A stretch of DNA of 19,354 nucleotides from Methanobacteriota archaeon (GTDB lineage: Archaea > Thermoplasmatota > Thermoplasmata > RBG-16-68-12): the NCBI GenBank assembly GCA_005878995.1, contig VBME01000023.1, positions 1 through 19,354 of the forward strand. The letters are read 5' to 3'. The notes under the pieces are model-generated. The model ran no database searches. It saw nothing but the letters and a program-made list of their open reading frames with translations, and had not been told where the DNA came from. Made by a program: the position numbers and the translations under genes. Positions 1 to 7,466 of the stretch are shown here, one piece after another. Position 1 is the stretch's first letter; each line of letters begins with the position of its first letter.

Positions 1-1
1 C

Positions 2-124
2 GAACTCGAAACGCTCTTCCGCGAATACGACCGGACGCTGATCGTCCCCGACACGCGACGGAAGCTGCCGAAGAAACCGCTCGGCCGGGGCGCGCGGAAG
101 AAACGACAGAAGTCGTATCGGTGA
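2..124 (+). CDS. rps9: Small ribosomal subunit protein uS9, C-terminal part (partial)
   Basis: This is the last 40 codons of an open frame entering from the left edge and ending in TGA at 122-124. The tail is very basic and ends in [11 protein letters not shown], the conserved uS9 C-terminus that reaches toward the ribosomal P site. An Arg/Lys-rich [12 protein letters not shown] segment precedes it, typical of archaeal S9. Its stop lies 4 nt before the rpoN start, matching the widespread archaeal rpl13-rps9-rpoN order, so the two are almost certainly co-transcribed. The start lies outside the window. Confidence 0.9.
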   Translation, partial: ELETLFREYDRTLIVPDTRRKLPKKPLGRGARKKRQKSYR

Positions 125-128
125 GGGC

Positions 129-320
129 ATGATCATCCCCGTCCGATGTTTCACCTGTGGCAAAGTCGTCGGGAGCGCCTTCCCGAGCTTCGTCGAGCGG
201 ACGCGCCAAGGCGAGGAACCGAGGAAGGTCCTCGATGAACTTGGCCTGAAACGGTACTGTTGCCGCCGGATGATCCTGTCCCACGCGGAACTCATCGACG
301 AAGTGCTGCCATTCGGATGA
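129..320 (+). CDS. rpoN: DNA-directed RNA polymerase subunit N (Rpo10/RPB10)
   Basis: This 63-residue protein is the small zinc-binding subunit of archaeal RNA polymerase, homologous to eukaryotic RPB10, which helps assemble the Rpo3/Rpo11 platform. It starts [15 protein letters not shown] and carries the diagnostic zinc ligands C7, C10, C44 and C45 (CxxC plus CC). Length and sequence match the family closely. The start at 129 follows the rps9 stop by 4 nt, indicating translational coupling in a ribosomal/RNA polymerase operon. This gene identifies the DNA as archaeal. Confidence 0.97.
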   Translation: MIIPVRCFTCGKVVGSAFPSFVERTRQGEEPRKVLDELGLKRYCCRRMILSHAELIDEVLPFG

Positions 321-333
321 GCGGCCGGGGAAG

Positions 334-342
334 CATTTTTAC
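334..342 (+). promoter_or_regulatory. Putative TATA box of tRNA-Pro
   Basis: The A/T tract catttttac stands out in GC-rich DNA. Its centre is about 30 nt before the first base of the tRNA at 368, the spacing expected for an archaeal TATA/TBP site. It suggests the tRNA has its own promoter rather than depending only on the rpoN operon. Confidence 0.5.
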
Positions 343-367
343 GTCCACAGTCCTTCGACGGCGCCGC

Positions 368-471
368 GGGTCCGTGGGGTAGCTTGGTTTGGGCGCGGGG
401 TCGTCCCGGCCCACAAGAAATCCTACCAGCTTGGGGTGCTGGCGACTCCGGTTCAAATCCGGACGGACCCA
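368..471 (+). tRNA. tRNA-Pro(GGG), interrupted by an intron in the D-loop
   Basis: Removing 389-419 leaves a 73-nt tRNA. The acceptor 368-374 (GGGTCCG) pairs perfectly with 464-470 (CGGACCC), with discriminator A471 and no encoded CCA. The D-arm is 377-380 with 421-424; T8, A14 and the G15-C48 Levitt pair are present. The anticodon stem CCAGC/GCTGG (426-430, 438-442) encloses TTGGGGT, giving anticodon GGG at 433-435. The T-arm is TCCGG-TTCAAAT-CCGGA (447-463). The genomic D-loop would be far too long without splicing. Decodes Pro CCC (and CCU by wobble). Confidence 0.93.
389..419 (+). other. 31-nt archaeal tRNA intron at position 20/21 with BHB fold
   Basis: The intron folds as an internal hairpin: 390-394 pairs with 409-413, 396-399 with 405-408, with one bulged G395 and loop 400-404. 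Exon bases 383-386 (CTTG) pair with 414-417 (CAAG), giving a 4-bp central helix flanked by 3-nt bulges 387-389 (GTT) and 418-420 (AAA). Cutting between the second and third base of each bulge, the archaeal endonuclease rule, removes exactly 389-419 and gives a normal D-loop. The outer exon helix is weak (only a G382-T421 wobble adjoins the bulge), so this is a relaxed BHB. Confidence 0.85.
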
Positions 472-622
472 CTCCTGCTCCGGCGGAGCTTCGCTCAACA
501 TCTAAGCCTGCGAGCGGTCGGACACGGCCCGTCGGCGCTCCGGGTGGCCGGGTCCAGAAGAATACCTGGTATTCACGTTGACACTTCCACGCTTATGCCT
601 CTCGACGAAAATCGGAGGAAGC
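472..622. other. Intergenic region between tRNA-Pro and the secreted BNR-domain gene
   Basis: This stretch of about 150 nt contains no convincing gene. It holds a perfect palindrome at 560-574, a TATA-like cttatg at 592-597 and a GGAGG Shine-Dalgarno-like motif at 614-618. Short open frames crossing it are non-coding readings of GC-rich DNA. Confidence 0.6.
560..574. promoter_or_regulatory. Perfect inverted repeat, possible operator
   Basis: GAATACC-T-GGTATTC is a 7-bp perfect inverted repeat around a single base. It sits about 18 nt before the TATA-like element (592-597) of the secreted protein gene. That placement fits a dimeric regulator binding upstream of the promoter. No cognate regulator is seen nearby, so the role is inference. 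Confidence 0.4.
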
Positions 623-3475
623 ATGTCAGAGCGGACGGTTCCGATCGCGAGGCGTGGGCAACGGGGGCTGGTTTTCTTGGTCATCCTGCTTGGACTCGTC
701 ATGTTGTTCTCTTCGATGCCGGCGGCGCGCGCCGCAGATCCTGGGACGGGAACCATCTCCACTTCGGCCCCCAGCACCTCCTGGCAGGGGCATTTATACG
801 CCGCAGGGGCAACCTCGCTCCCCGATGAGTGCCCTCCCGCGATCGATCCGGTAGACGCCCTGTGCGACCATTTCGATTTGAACATTGACCTCGATCTGAA
901 CTTCTGGCTCACGCACGTCGGCTCCGTGGTCATCACAATCCAATGGGCCAGCAGCGACAACGATTTCGATCTGTACGTGTACCGGCAGAGCGACGGCGCA
1001 CAGGTGGGCTCGTCCGCTTCGGGAGGGACGACCTCGGAGCAGGTGGCGCTGCAGAGCCCCATTCCCGGTCACTATGAAATCCGCGTGGTTCCTTTCTTGG
1101 TCACGGCATCCGACTACCGCGGGACCGCCTCGCTCTTCTACCTCAACACCCCCCCGACCCCCAACCCGACGTTCTCGAGTGGCGGCATCGCGTTCGGACC
1201 TCACACGATCATCGACCCGCAACGCACCGAGGGGGAGCCGCTCAACCACATCGACAAGTTCGGCAACATCTGGGAGACCGGGCCATGGGGCTTCTCGACG
1301 GCTCAAGGCTTCGTGCACAGGTCTACAGACGGGGGCGACAGCTTCCACATTGTCTCGCCGGAAGGTCTGAGGCCCAACCCCGCCCTCGCGGGAGGCGGAG
1401 ACACGGACATCCTTACGGATGATCAGGGCTTCGCCTACTTTGCCGACCTCGAAGGGCTCGGCCACGTCGGAGTCGCGGTCTCGAACGACGGCGGCAATAA
1501 CTGGAGAGAGAACTTCGTCGCGGCCCAGGAGCCGCTGACGGATCGGCAATGGCTGGCGATCGACAACGGCGCGACCTCCGGGGTATCGGACAACACCGTT
1601 TTTCTCACCTACAATCAGCTGACGAGCGGCTGGCAGGTGACATCTTCACCGGGTTCGACGGGATCCAACGACCTGACCGGCGGTCTCGTTTACCAGAACG
1701 CAGCCACCACGAACGTGGTGACGACGGACGATCGTTGTGGACGGCTTCTCTTCGATCCTGCGAAGCGGATGCTCTACCTGCCCTGCAACAACGGGGACCA
1801 TGTGGATATCTGGAAAGCGCATGTCGATGCCGGCCAACGCACCGACCTGGAATTCAGCTCGGTCCAAACGCCCCCGAGCCCGGGTGGGCTGATCGGACTC
1901 GGCCGACTCTTCTCCGATGTGGCAGCCGATTCCGCAGGGAACATCTACGCGGTGTGGGTCGACATCAACAACAACAACGTGTACCTGAGCGCCTCCACTG
2001 ACACCGGGACCACATGGACGACACCCGTCCAGGTGAACGGGGACCCGGCGAACAGCAACGTCATGCCCTGGGCCGTGGCGGGAGCTCCGGGGATCCTCGA
2101 CATCGCCTTCTATGGGACCGACATCCGCGGCGATCCGAACACCTTCCCTTCCTGGCTCAACAACCGGGTGGCGGCGACCGGCATCAAGTGGTTCGTGTAC
2201 TTCGTCCAGGTCCAATCTGCCACGAGCGGCTCGCCAACGATCTACCAGGTGAAGGCGAGTGAGCATCCTACCGATTACGGCCAAATCTGCACGGGCGGCC
2301 TCGGCTGCTCGGTGAGTGGCGGAGATCGGACCCTCGCGGACTTCTTCACCCTGGCGATCGACCACGACGGCGCCGCCCGCATCGTCATGAACGACCTCAC
2401 GAATCAACACCACGGAGCAGCTCTGTTCGCGCTGACGCAAGTCGCAGGGCCCTCGGCCTACGGCACGACGCTCAAGAACAAGTCCCCGAATCCCACGAAT
2501 GGGGTCATCGACGCGTCGGGCGACGCCCAAGTTCCTCATTACGCGCCGCTCGGGGCGGGATCGAATCAGCCGGCCCTCGACTTGCTCTCCATCAAGGTGT
2601 CGCAACCCGACCTTTCGCACTTGACCGTGACGTTGAAACTAAAGAGCCTCGCATCCCTTTTGCCCCCCACCGGAGCCGACGGCGTGATCTGGCTGACCCG
2701 TTGGCAGTTCCTCTCAACCGGCGACGATGGCGAAGAGAGCTACCGAATCTTCTACGTCGGTGCCGACTCCCTTGCCGGCCAAGCCCCAAGCTACTTCGCG
2801 GGAACCGGGACATCCGCCAGCGACCTCGAGGTCCAAGGGACGGGCTGCGTGACCAACACCCCGCGGAATTGCAAGATCGTCGTGTACCCGGAGGAGTCGC
2901 CCGCGACGGGGACGATCAACTCCGCAACGGGCACCCTTACGGTCACGGCATCCCTCGCGGACCTCGGCAGCCCGATCCAGGGCGACACGCTGTTCAGCGT
3001 GACGGCGTTGACCTTTGGCTACATCACGGGCGACCCCATCATGATGGATGCCGACGCGACGCGAGCCTTCGATTACCTGCTCGGGGCGACTACCCTTCCA
3101 ACGAACTGCCCCGCAGGAACGACGTGCAAGGTGACCGGTGGCGGATACATCTATGTGGACCCTCAACAGGATCGCGGTAGCTTTAACATCGAACTGACCG
3201 TCGACTCCTCCGGAAGGACCCGTGGGAAGATTAGCTACCGAGACCCGGCGGCCGCGTTGGCCTTCCGAACGCTGCGGATAACCTCTGTCCGACTCGATGG
3301 AAACACCGCAACGATCAAGGGCACCGGTAGCGCAAACGGAATGGAGACCGGCTTCGTCGTCAAGGTCGAAGACAAGGCCGAACCGGGTGTTGGACAGGAT
3401 ACGTTCTCCATACAACTCGAGACGGGATATTCGAAGTCAGGAGTGCTCCAGGGCGGCAACATTCAGATCCACTGA
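623..3475 (+). CDS. Secreted multidomain protein: PPC-like, BNR/Asp-box and C-terminal beta domains
   Basis: This 950-residue protein has an N-terminal signal (RRGQRG, a hydrophobic stretch near residues 16-32, then an ARA cleavage site near 37), so it is exported. Residues about 65-155 resemble a bacterial pre-peptidase C-terminal (PPC) beta domain, with DFDLYVY. Residues about 190-560 carry three Asp-box motifs, STDGGDSF near 234, SNDGGNNW near 286 and STDTGTTW near 458, typical of sialidase-like beta-propellers. The end (about 830-950) is a beta domain with VTGGGYI and GGNIQIH. I chose ATG 623 over an in-frame start at 578 because GGAGG lies at 614-618 and a TATA-like box at 592-597. Catalytic sialidase residues were not established; adhesion or a structural role is equally possible. 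Confidence 0.8.
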   Translation: MSERTVPIARRGQRGLVFLVILLGLVMLFSSMPAARAADPGTGTISTSAPSTSWQGHLYAAGATSLPDECPPAIDPVDALCDHFDLNIDLDLNFWLTHVGSVVITIQWASSDNDFDLYVYRQSDGAQVGSSASGGTTSEQVALQSPIPGHYEIRVVPFLVTASDYRGTASLFYLNTPPTPNPTFSSGGIAFGPHTIIDPQRTEGEPLNHIDKFGNIWETGPWGFSTAQGFVHRSTDGGDSFHIVSPEGLRPNPALAGGGDTDILTDDQGFAYFADLEGLGHVGVAVSNDGGNNWRENFVAAQEPLTDRQWLAIDNGATSGVSDNTVFLTYNQLTSGWQVTSSPGSTGSNDLTGGLVYQNAATTNVVTTDDRCGRLLFDPAKRMLYLPCNNGDHVDIWKAHVDAGQRTDLEFSSVQTPPSPGGLIGLGRLFSDVAADSAGNIYAVWVDINNNNVYLSASTDTGTTWTTPVQVNGDPANSNVMPWAVAGAPGILDIAFYGTDIRGDPNTFPSWLNNRVAATGIKWFVYFVQVQSATSGSPTIYQVKASEHPTDYGQICTGGLGCSVSGGDRTLADFFTLAIDHDGAARIVMNDLTNQHHGAALFALTQVAGPSAYGTTLKNKSPNPTNGVIDASGDAQVPHYAPLGAGSNQPALDLLSIKVSQPDLSHLTVTLKLKSLASLLPPTGADGVIWLTRWQFLSTGDDGEESYRIFYVGADSLAGQAPSYFAGTGTSASDLEVQGTGCVTNTPRNCKIVVYPEESPATGTINSATGTLTVTASLADLGSPIQGDTLFSVTALTFGYITGDPIMMDADATRAFDYLLGATTLPTNCPAGTTCKVTGGGYIYVDPQQDRGSFNIELTVDSSGRTRGKISYRDPAAALAFRTLRITSVRLDGNTATIKGTGSANGMETGFVVKVEDKAEPGVGQDTFSIQLETGYSKSGVLQGGNIQIH

Positions 3476-3557
3476 CAACCTCCCTCCCAGCCGGTGCGAA
3501 TCAAGAGGGTCGCTCAAAGTCTAGCGCTCGCTCGCCCGGAAGCTCCTCGCCCCGACG
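3476..3557. other. Convergent spacer
   Basis: This 82-nt gap separates the stops of the secreted BNR protein (+) and the cyclophilin (-). I see no gene, strong hairpin or T-run terminator in it. Confidence 0.6.
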
Positions 3558-4016
3558 TCACGTGAGCAGGCTCGCCTTCCGGATCTCGATCTTCGTCCGC
3601 GGGCGGTCTTTGTCATCCTTCGGCGCGCGGCTGATCGCGTCGACGACTTCCATCCCGCCCACGACGCGGCCGAACACGGGATGCTTCCGATCCAGCCTGA
3701 GGTTGTCGACGACGTTGATGAAGAACTGGCTCCCGCCCGTGTTCGGACCCGCGTTCGCCATCGAGATCGTGCCCCGCCCGTTGCGGTTATTTGGCGGGAG
3801 CTCGTCTTTGATCGAGTACCCCGGACCTCCCATCCCCGTGCCCTCGGGGTCTCCGCCTTGAATCATGAAGTTCGGAATCACGCGATGGAAGATTGTTCCA
3901 TCGTAGAAGCCCTGCCCGACGAGCTTGCGGAAGTTGCCCGCCGTGATCGGCATCGTCTCGTCGAGCAGCTCGATCTTCACATCGCCCATCGTCGTCTGGA
4001 GAAGGACGGTCGTCAT
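3558..4016 (-). CDS. Cyclophilin-type peptidyl-prolyl cis-trans isomerase
   Basis: This 152-residue protein, starting MTTVLLQTTMGDVKIELL, is a single-domain cyclophilin catalysing cis-trans isomerisation of X-Pro bonds, with no signal peptide and so cytoplasmic. Active-site residues equivalent to human CypA are visible: R45 in FHR, F50, M51, Q53, Q97 and F99 in GGSQFFI, L108 and H112. The Trp of the cyclosporin-binding WLDGKH motif is Arg (RLDRKH), suggesting poor cyclosporin sensitivity. The frame continues upstream into a sugar dehydrogenase gene without a stop. I treat the cyclophilin as separate because it is complete from ATG 4016 and a TATA-like cctttac (4041-4047) lies about 28 nt upstream. 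Confidence 0.88.
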   Translation of the reverse strand: MTTVLLQTTMGDVKIELLDETMPITAGNFRKLVGQGFYDGTIFHRVIPNFMIQGGDPEGTGMGGPGYSIKDELPPNNRNGRGTISMANAGPNTGGSQFFINVVDNLRLDRKHPVFGRVVGGMEVVDAISRAPKDDKDRPRTKIEIRKASLLT

Positions 4017-4040
4017 GCAGGCGCCATCCGCTCCGCCTAC

Positions 4041-4047
4041 GTAAAGG
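4041..4047 (-). promoter_or_regulatory. Putative TATA box of the cyclophilin gene
   Basis: On the minus strand this reads cctttac, centred about 28 nt before ATG 4016. The spacing predicts a leaderless mRNA beginning at the cyclophilin start codon, supporting an independent gene rather than a fusion. Confidence 0.45.
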
Positions 4048-4072
4048 ATGTTGCCCGATCGCACCTGACCCG

Positions 4073-5969
4073 CTAAGGACTTCCGCGATTCGGAGAGCGA
4101 GGGGGCTCGTCGCGCTTCCGCCTCCGCCGCACGAACCAGATGAGGAAGACCGCCGCGATGGCGGCACGTGTAGGACAGCGCATCCCCGTCGGGATCCCAC
4201 GCGATGACGGTGAACGTCTGGGTTGCGCCGGCACCAACGGTCAGGGGGCCGAGTCCGGGGGTGCTCGAGGTGATCTGAGGCGCTCGGTCTCCAACCGTGA
4301 TTGTCTGCGCTGTGCGATTCGAGATCCCGAGGTTGTCCACGACCGTGAGCTCAACCCGGAAGGTTCCCTTCCTGCCGTATGCATGCGACACCTGGACCCC
4401 GGTTCCGAAGGATCCGTCCCCGAAGTCCCACGCATAGGTCACGATCTTGCCGTCGGGACCGCGAGAAGCCGATGCGTTGAAGGTTACTGTCGCCCCGACC
4501 ACGGGTGAGCTCGGACTCGTCGTGAAGGAGGCAGCTGGCGGCGCGTGAACGACGACGTCCCGGTACGCCGTCGCGGTGAACGATTCGTTGTCGGTGACTG
4601 TGAGTGTCACGTTGAATGTGCCGAACGTCGGGTATGCGTGCGTCGTCATGGCCTCGCTCCCTCCCGTCGAATCCCCGAAATCCCAGGCATATGAGACGAT
4701 GGCTCCATCCGGGTCCGAAGAGCTAGAGCCGTCAAAGGTCACGGTCGCCGCCACGAGCGCGGGATTCGGATTCGCGGTGAAGGAGGCGATCGGCGGTTTG
4801 CCGGAATCCCAATACCGATAGATGGTCGTGGGCGTCGTCAGCCAGATCGCCCCGTCCGGTCCGGCCTCGACCTCGATGATCGCCAGCGGCGCGGTCCAGA
4901 GGATCGTATCCGATGCCACGAAGTCGTAGTTGGGCGGGACCAGGTCCAGCCGATGGAAGCGACCCGTGTTGCAATCGCCCATGAACAGGTCCCCTTGCCA
5001 CGTCGGGAAGGATGGTCCCCGGGGGATCGCCGCGTTCGTCGGGCAGATCGTGGTCCCCCACCACCAGATCGGCAAGACGGGATTCGGACCGTCCCGGTTC
5101 GTGTCGGAGGGCGGCGGCAGGCTCCCGCACGCGGCCGTTGGTCCCCAGCCGTAGTTGCTCCCGGCCGTGAGCAGGTTCACTTCGTCGTTGCAGTTCGGGC
5201 CGTTCTCGGTGACGTACACGCGGCCCGTGATCGGATGGAACGCGAGGCCGAACATGTTCCGGTGTCCATACGTGTACGTGAGGTTGTACCAGGCGGGGTT
5301 GCCGTAGAACGGATTGTCGCTCGGGGCACTCCCGTTCGGGTACATCCGAAGGACCTTTCCCAACGGGCTCATCGGATCTTGGGAGAGAGACGGATTCGCG
5401 TTCTCGCCGACGACCGCGTACATTTTCCCGTCCGGCCCGAATGCGATCACGCCGCCGTTGTGGTTCGTCGCACCGCTCAGGGGAGGCATCCGGAGGATCA
5501 CGGTGTAGGAGATCCCGGTGTCCCCGCTCGCGAGGATTCGGACGATGCGATTGTAGATCGTTCCGTTCGTGAGGTCGTCGTACGTCTGGTACGCATACAC
5601 GTATGGGGTCGCGGGAAACCCCGGGTCGAGCGCGAGGCCGAGCAGACCCCGCTCTCCGGCATTCTGGGTGTTCGGGAGCGTGTAGAACGGCATCGGCAGT
5701 AGCGTCCGGTTCGCGAGATAGATGATGCGGATGATCCCGGTGTCCTTCTCGGCGAAGAAGATCCGGCCATCCGAGGAGAACGCGAGGGCGATCGGAAAGT
5801 TCAGCCCGCTCTTGTAGACCTCGATCTGACCTGCGGCGGAGACCGGTGACGCGGGCGCGAGAATCGCGACGGAGCCCGCGACAATCAGTGCGAGAAGTCC
5901 GATGGAGATCGCGCGGCGCACGGCCGGAGTATGGTCAGCCCGCGCTTGAGGATGTTGACGCGGTTTCAT
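4073..5969 (-). CDS. Secreted PQQ-type (glucose/sorbosone) sugar dehydrogenase with PKD domains; C-terminus disrupted
   Basis: An N-terminal signal (hydrophobic about 20-38, then SPVSA) is followed by a six-bladed sugar-dehydrogenase propeller at about 50-390. Its family motifs are ATNHNGG (H170), FGPDGKMYAVVGE, YGHRNMFGLAFHP and ENGPNCNDEVN. Two PKD domains follow (about 392-475 and 478-560, each with YAWDFGD) and the start of a third Ig-like domain (563-600, DPDGDALSYT). Near 4160-4170 the frame loses sense. Another frame then reads AAIAAVFLIWFVRRRRKRD and stops at 4075-4073, a typical membrane anchor with a basic tail. The gene therefore seems to have lost a segment and its frame; the literal frame instead runs on through the cyclophilin to 3558 (803 codons in all). 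Probable role: oxidation of sugars at the cell surface. Confidence 0.72.
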
Positions 5970-5999
5970 CCCCGAGTGCGTCGGTCGGAGTCCTGTTCC

Positions 6000-6848
6000 C
6001 TACTGCATTCCCGGCCTTCGGCGGCCGAGCCACGCGAACAAGCCTACCGGCAGGATGCTCCCCAGGAAAGCGAGGTACACCCACGCCGCCGGAGCGCTCC
6101 AGTTCACGTCGCCGGCATACCGCGCAACCGCGACGAATTGCAAGACCGCGAAGGCGATGTAGCCGCCGGCCAGTGGCCGGATTCGGAGGAAGTCGTTCTC
6201 CCGGTTCGCATGGAACGCCGCGAAGCCGATTCCGACGAACCATGCTCCGATCGCCCGCGCCGTCAAGGGGGTCAGGGTCCACGGCCACGCCGACCCGACG
6301 ATGGTCGGCACGAGCAAGAGGCCGACTCCGACGGCGAGCATGCCTCCTCCTTGGACGAGCACCGTGATTCGCATCCACATCGGGGCGGGGGGCCCGCGCG
6401 GCGGATCGCCCCCTGGCGTGCGGAGCTGCAGGAGTCCGATCACGAGCATGGCGACCGGCACGCCGGCGTAGATCGCGAGCCAGAACCAGGCCGCGGCTTG
6501 GGCGCTCGGGGTCCCGCTCGAGAAGTGGAAGCTGTCGAAGTGGACCAGCGTGACGACGAGCGTGAGCGTGGTGAATAGCCAAATCGCGGGGACCGCGATC
6601 CGGGCCTTCGCCCATGTCGCCTCGCGGGCAGCGAGGACCTCCACGGGGACCGCCGCCCAGTAGGCGGCTCCGAGGAAAGCCGCCGTGATAGGCGACAAGA
6701 TCGTCCACGCGAAGTAGGCGCCTGTTTGCGCCGTGAAGACGGTGAGTTGGAACCCCGCAAGGAACACGAGGACACTCGCCGCGTAGAGGAGGTATCGCAT
6801 CAGGGTGGTCAGCGGGCGAACGCCTGCTTCTGGCTCGGAACCCCTCAT
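6000..6848 (-). CDS. Uncharacterised multi-pass membrane protein (about 8 TM)
   Basis: I do not recognise the family. The 282-residue frame has eight hydrophobic segments, at about 19-37, 44-67, 83-102, 117-140, 160-181, 186-208, 225-244 and 252-275, with short loops and a basic C-terminus (RRRPG). There is no obvious catalytic motif or heme-binding histidine pair. A TATA-like ttcttatg (6883-6890) is placed to start a transcript about 12 nt before ATG 6848. An internal ATG at 6800, just before the first TM, is also possible. The stop is about 30 nt before the sugar dehydrogenase start, which lacks its own clear TATA box, so the two probably share a transcript. Confidence 0.75.
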   Translation of the reverse strand: MRGSEPEAGVRPLTTLMRYLLYAASVLVFLAGFQLTVFTAQTGAYFAWTILSPITAAFLGAAYWAAVPVEVLAAREATWAKARIAVPAIWLFTTLTLVVTLVHFDSFHFSSGTPSAQAAAWFWLAIYAGVPVAMLVIGLLQLRTPGGDPPRGPPAPMWMRITVLVQGGGMLAVGVGLLLVPTIVGSAWPWTLTPLTARAIGAWFVGIGFAAFHANRENDFLRIRPLAGGYIAFAVLQFVAVARYAGDVNWSAPAAWVYLAFLGSILPVGLFAWLGRRRPGMQ

Positions 6849-6882
6849 GCCGCAAGTCCCGTTCGCGGGAAACGACCAGGGC

Positions 6883-6890
6883 CATAAGAA
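6883..6890 (-). promoter_or_regulatory. Putative TATA box of the 8-TM protein gene
   Basis: The minus strand reads ttcttatg about 39 nt before ATG 6848, predicting a short 5' leader of roughly 12 nt. It lies in the 137-nt divergent spacer shared with the VOC gene. Confidence 0.4.
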
Positions 6891-6954
6891 GTATCTCGGA
6901 GAACCAATCGTCCGGGCCTCTGATCGAAATTCCGCCAGCGAGCGGCGGGCTCGC

Positions 6955-6963
6955 GCTTTTCTA
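6955..6963 (+). promoter_or_regulatory. Putative TATA box of the VOC gene
   Basis: The sequence gcttttctac is centred about 27 nt before ATG 6986 in otherwise GC-rich DNA, the spacing for a leaderless archaeal transcript. Confidence 0.45.
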
Positions 6964-6985
6964 CCGTCTCGGTGTTTTCTGGACC

Positions 6986-7432
6986 ATGTTTCTCAGCTAC
7001 ACCGGCATTCGCGTGACGGACTTGGACCGATCCGTGCGGTTTTACACAGAATGGTTCGGCTTGAAGGAAATTCTGCGGGAGGACGTCAGCTCGGCGGGCG
7101 GAGGAACCGCGGTGCTCCTTCGAGACCCGCAATCGGGACAACGCCTCGAGCTCAACTGGTACCCGAAGGGATCCGTCTACGGCGGCCCGTACGTGCCGGG
7201 CGAGGGGCTCGACCACGTCGCATTCTACGTCGACGATGTGCCGGCGCTGTTGCGGAGGTTGAAGGCGAACGGGGTCGAACAGATTTCAATCGACCCAAAG
7301 CTCGCGGAGCCCAGACCGCGAAGCGCTCCGAACTGGTTCCTGGTCCAATACGTGAAGGATCCGGACGGCAATTGGATCGAACTCTACCAGCACCAAGGAT
7401 CGCACCGAGCCTACGATCCGGATCGATGGTGA
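6986..7432 (+). CDS. VOC-superfamily (glyoxalase I-like) protein
   Basis: The 148-residue protein has the paired beta-alpha-beta-beta-beta modules of the vicinal-oxygen-chelate fold: YTGIRVTDLDRSVRFYTEWFG near the N-terminus and LDHVAFYVDDVPALLRRLKANG in the second half. Three of the four metal ligands of glyoxalase I are recognisable, E55 (RLELNW), H77 (LDHVAF) and E132 (WIELYQH). The usual first ligand (His in the opening strand) appears to be Tyr5. It may be lactoylglutathione lyase-like, but archaea generally lack glutathione and VOC proteins vary in substrate, so I give no substrate. It converges on the helicase with a 34-nt gap. Confidence 0.85.
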   Translation: MFLSYTGIRVTDLDRSVRFYTEWFGLKEILREDVSSAGGGTAVLLRDPQSGQRLELNWYPKGSVYGGPYVPGEGLDHVAFYVDDVPALLRRLKANGVEQISIDPKLAEPRPRSAPNWFLVQYVKDPDGNWIELYQHQGSHRAYDPDRW

Positions 7433-7466
7433 GGCAAGGCCGAAACGGCACCGCCGAGTTTTCCAA

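Noticed and set aside
1646..2620. 324-codon minus-strand frame inside the secreted BNR-domain gene
   Set aside because: It is antisense to a well supported coding region with Asp-box motifs, and its translation is Arg/Val-rich without domains.
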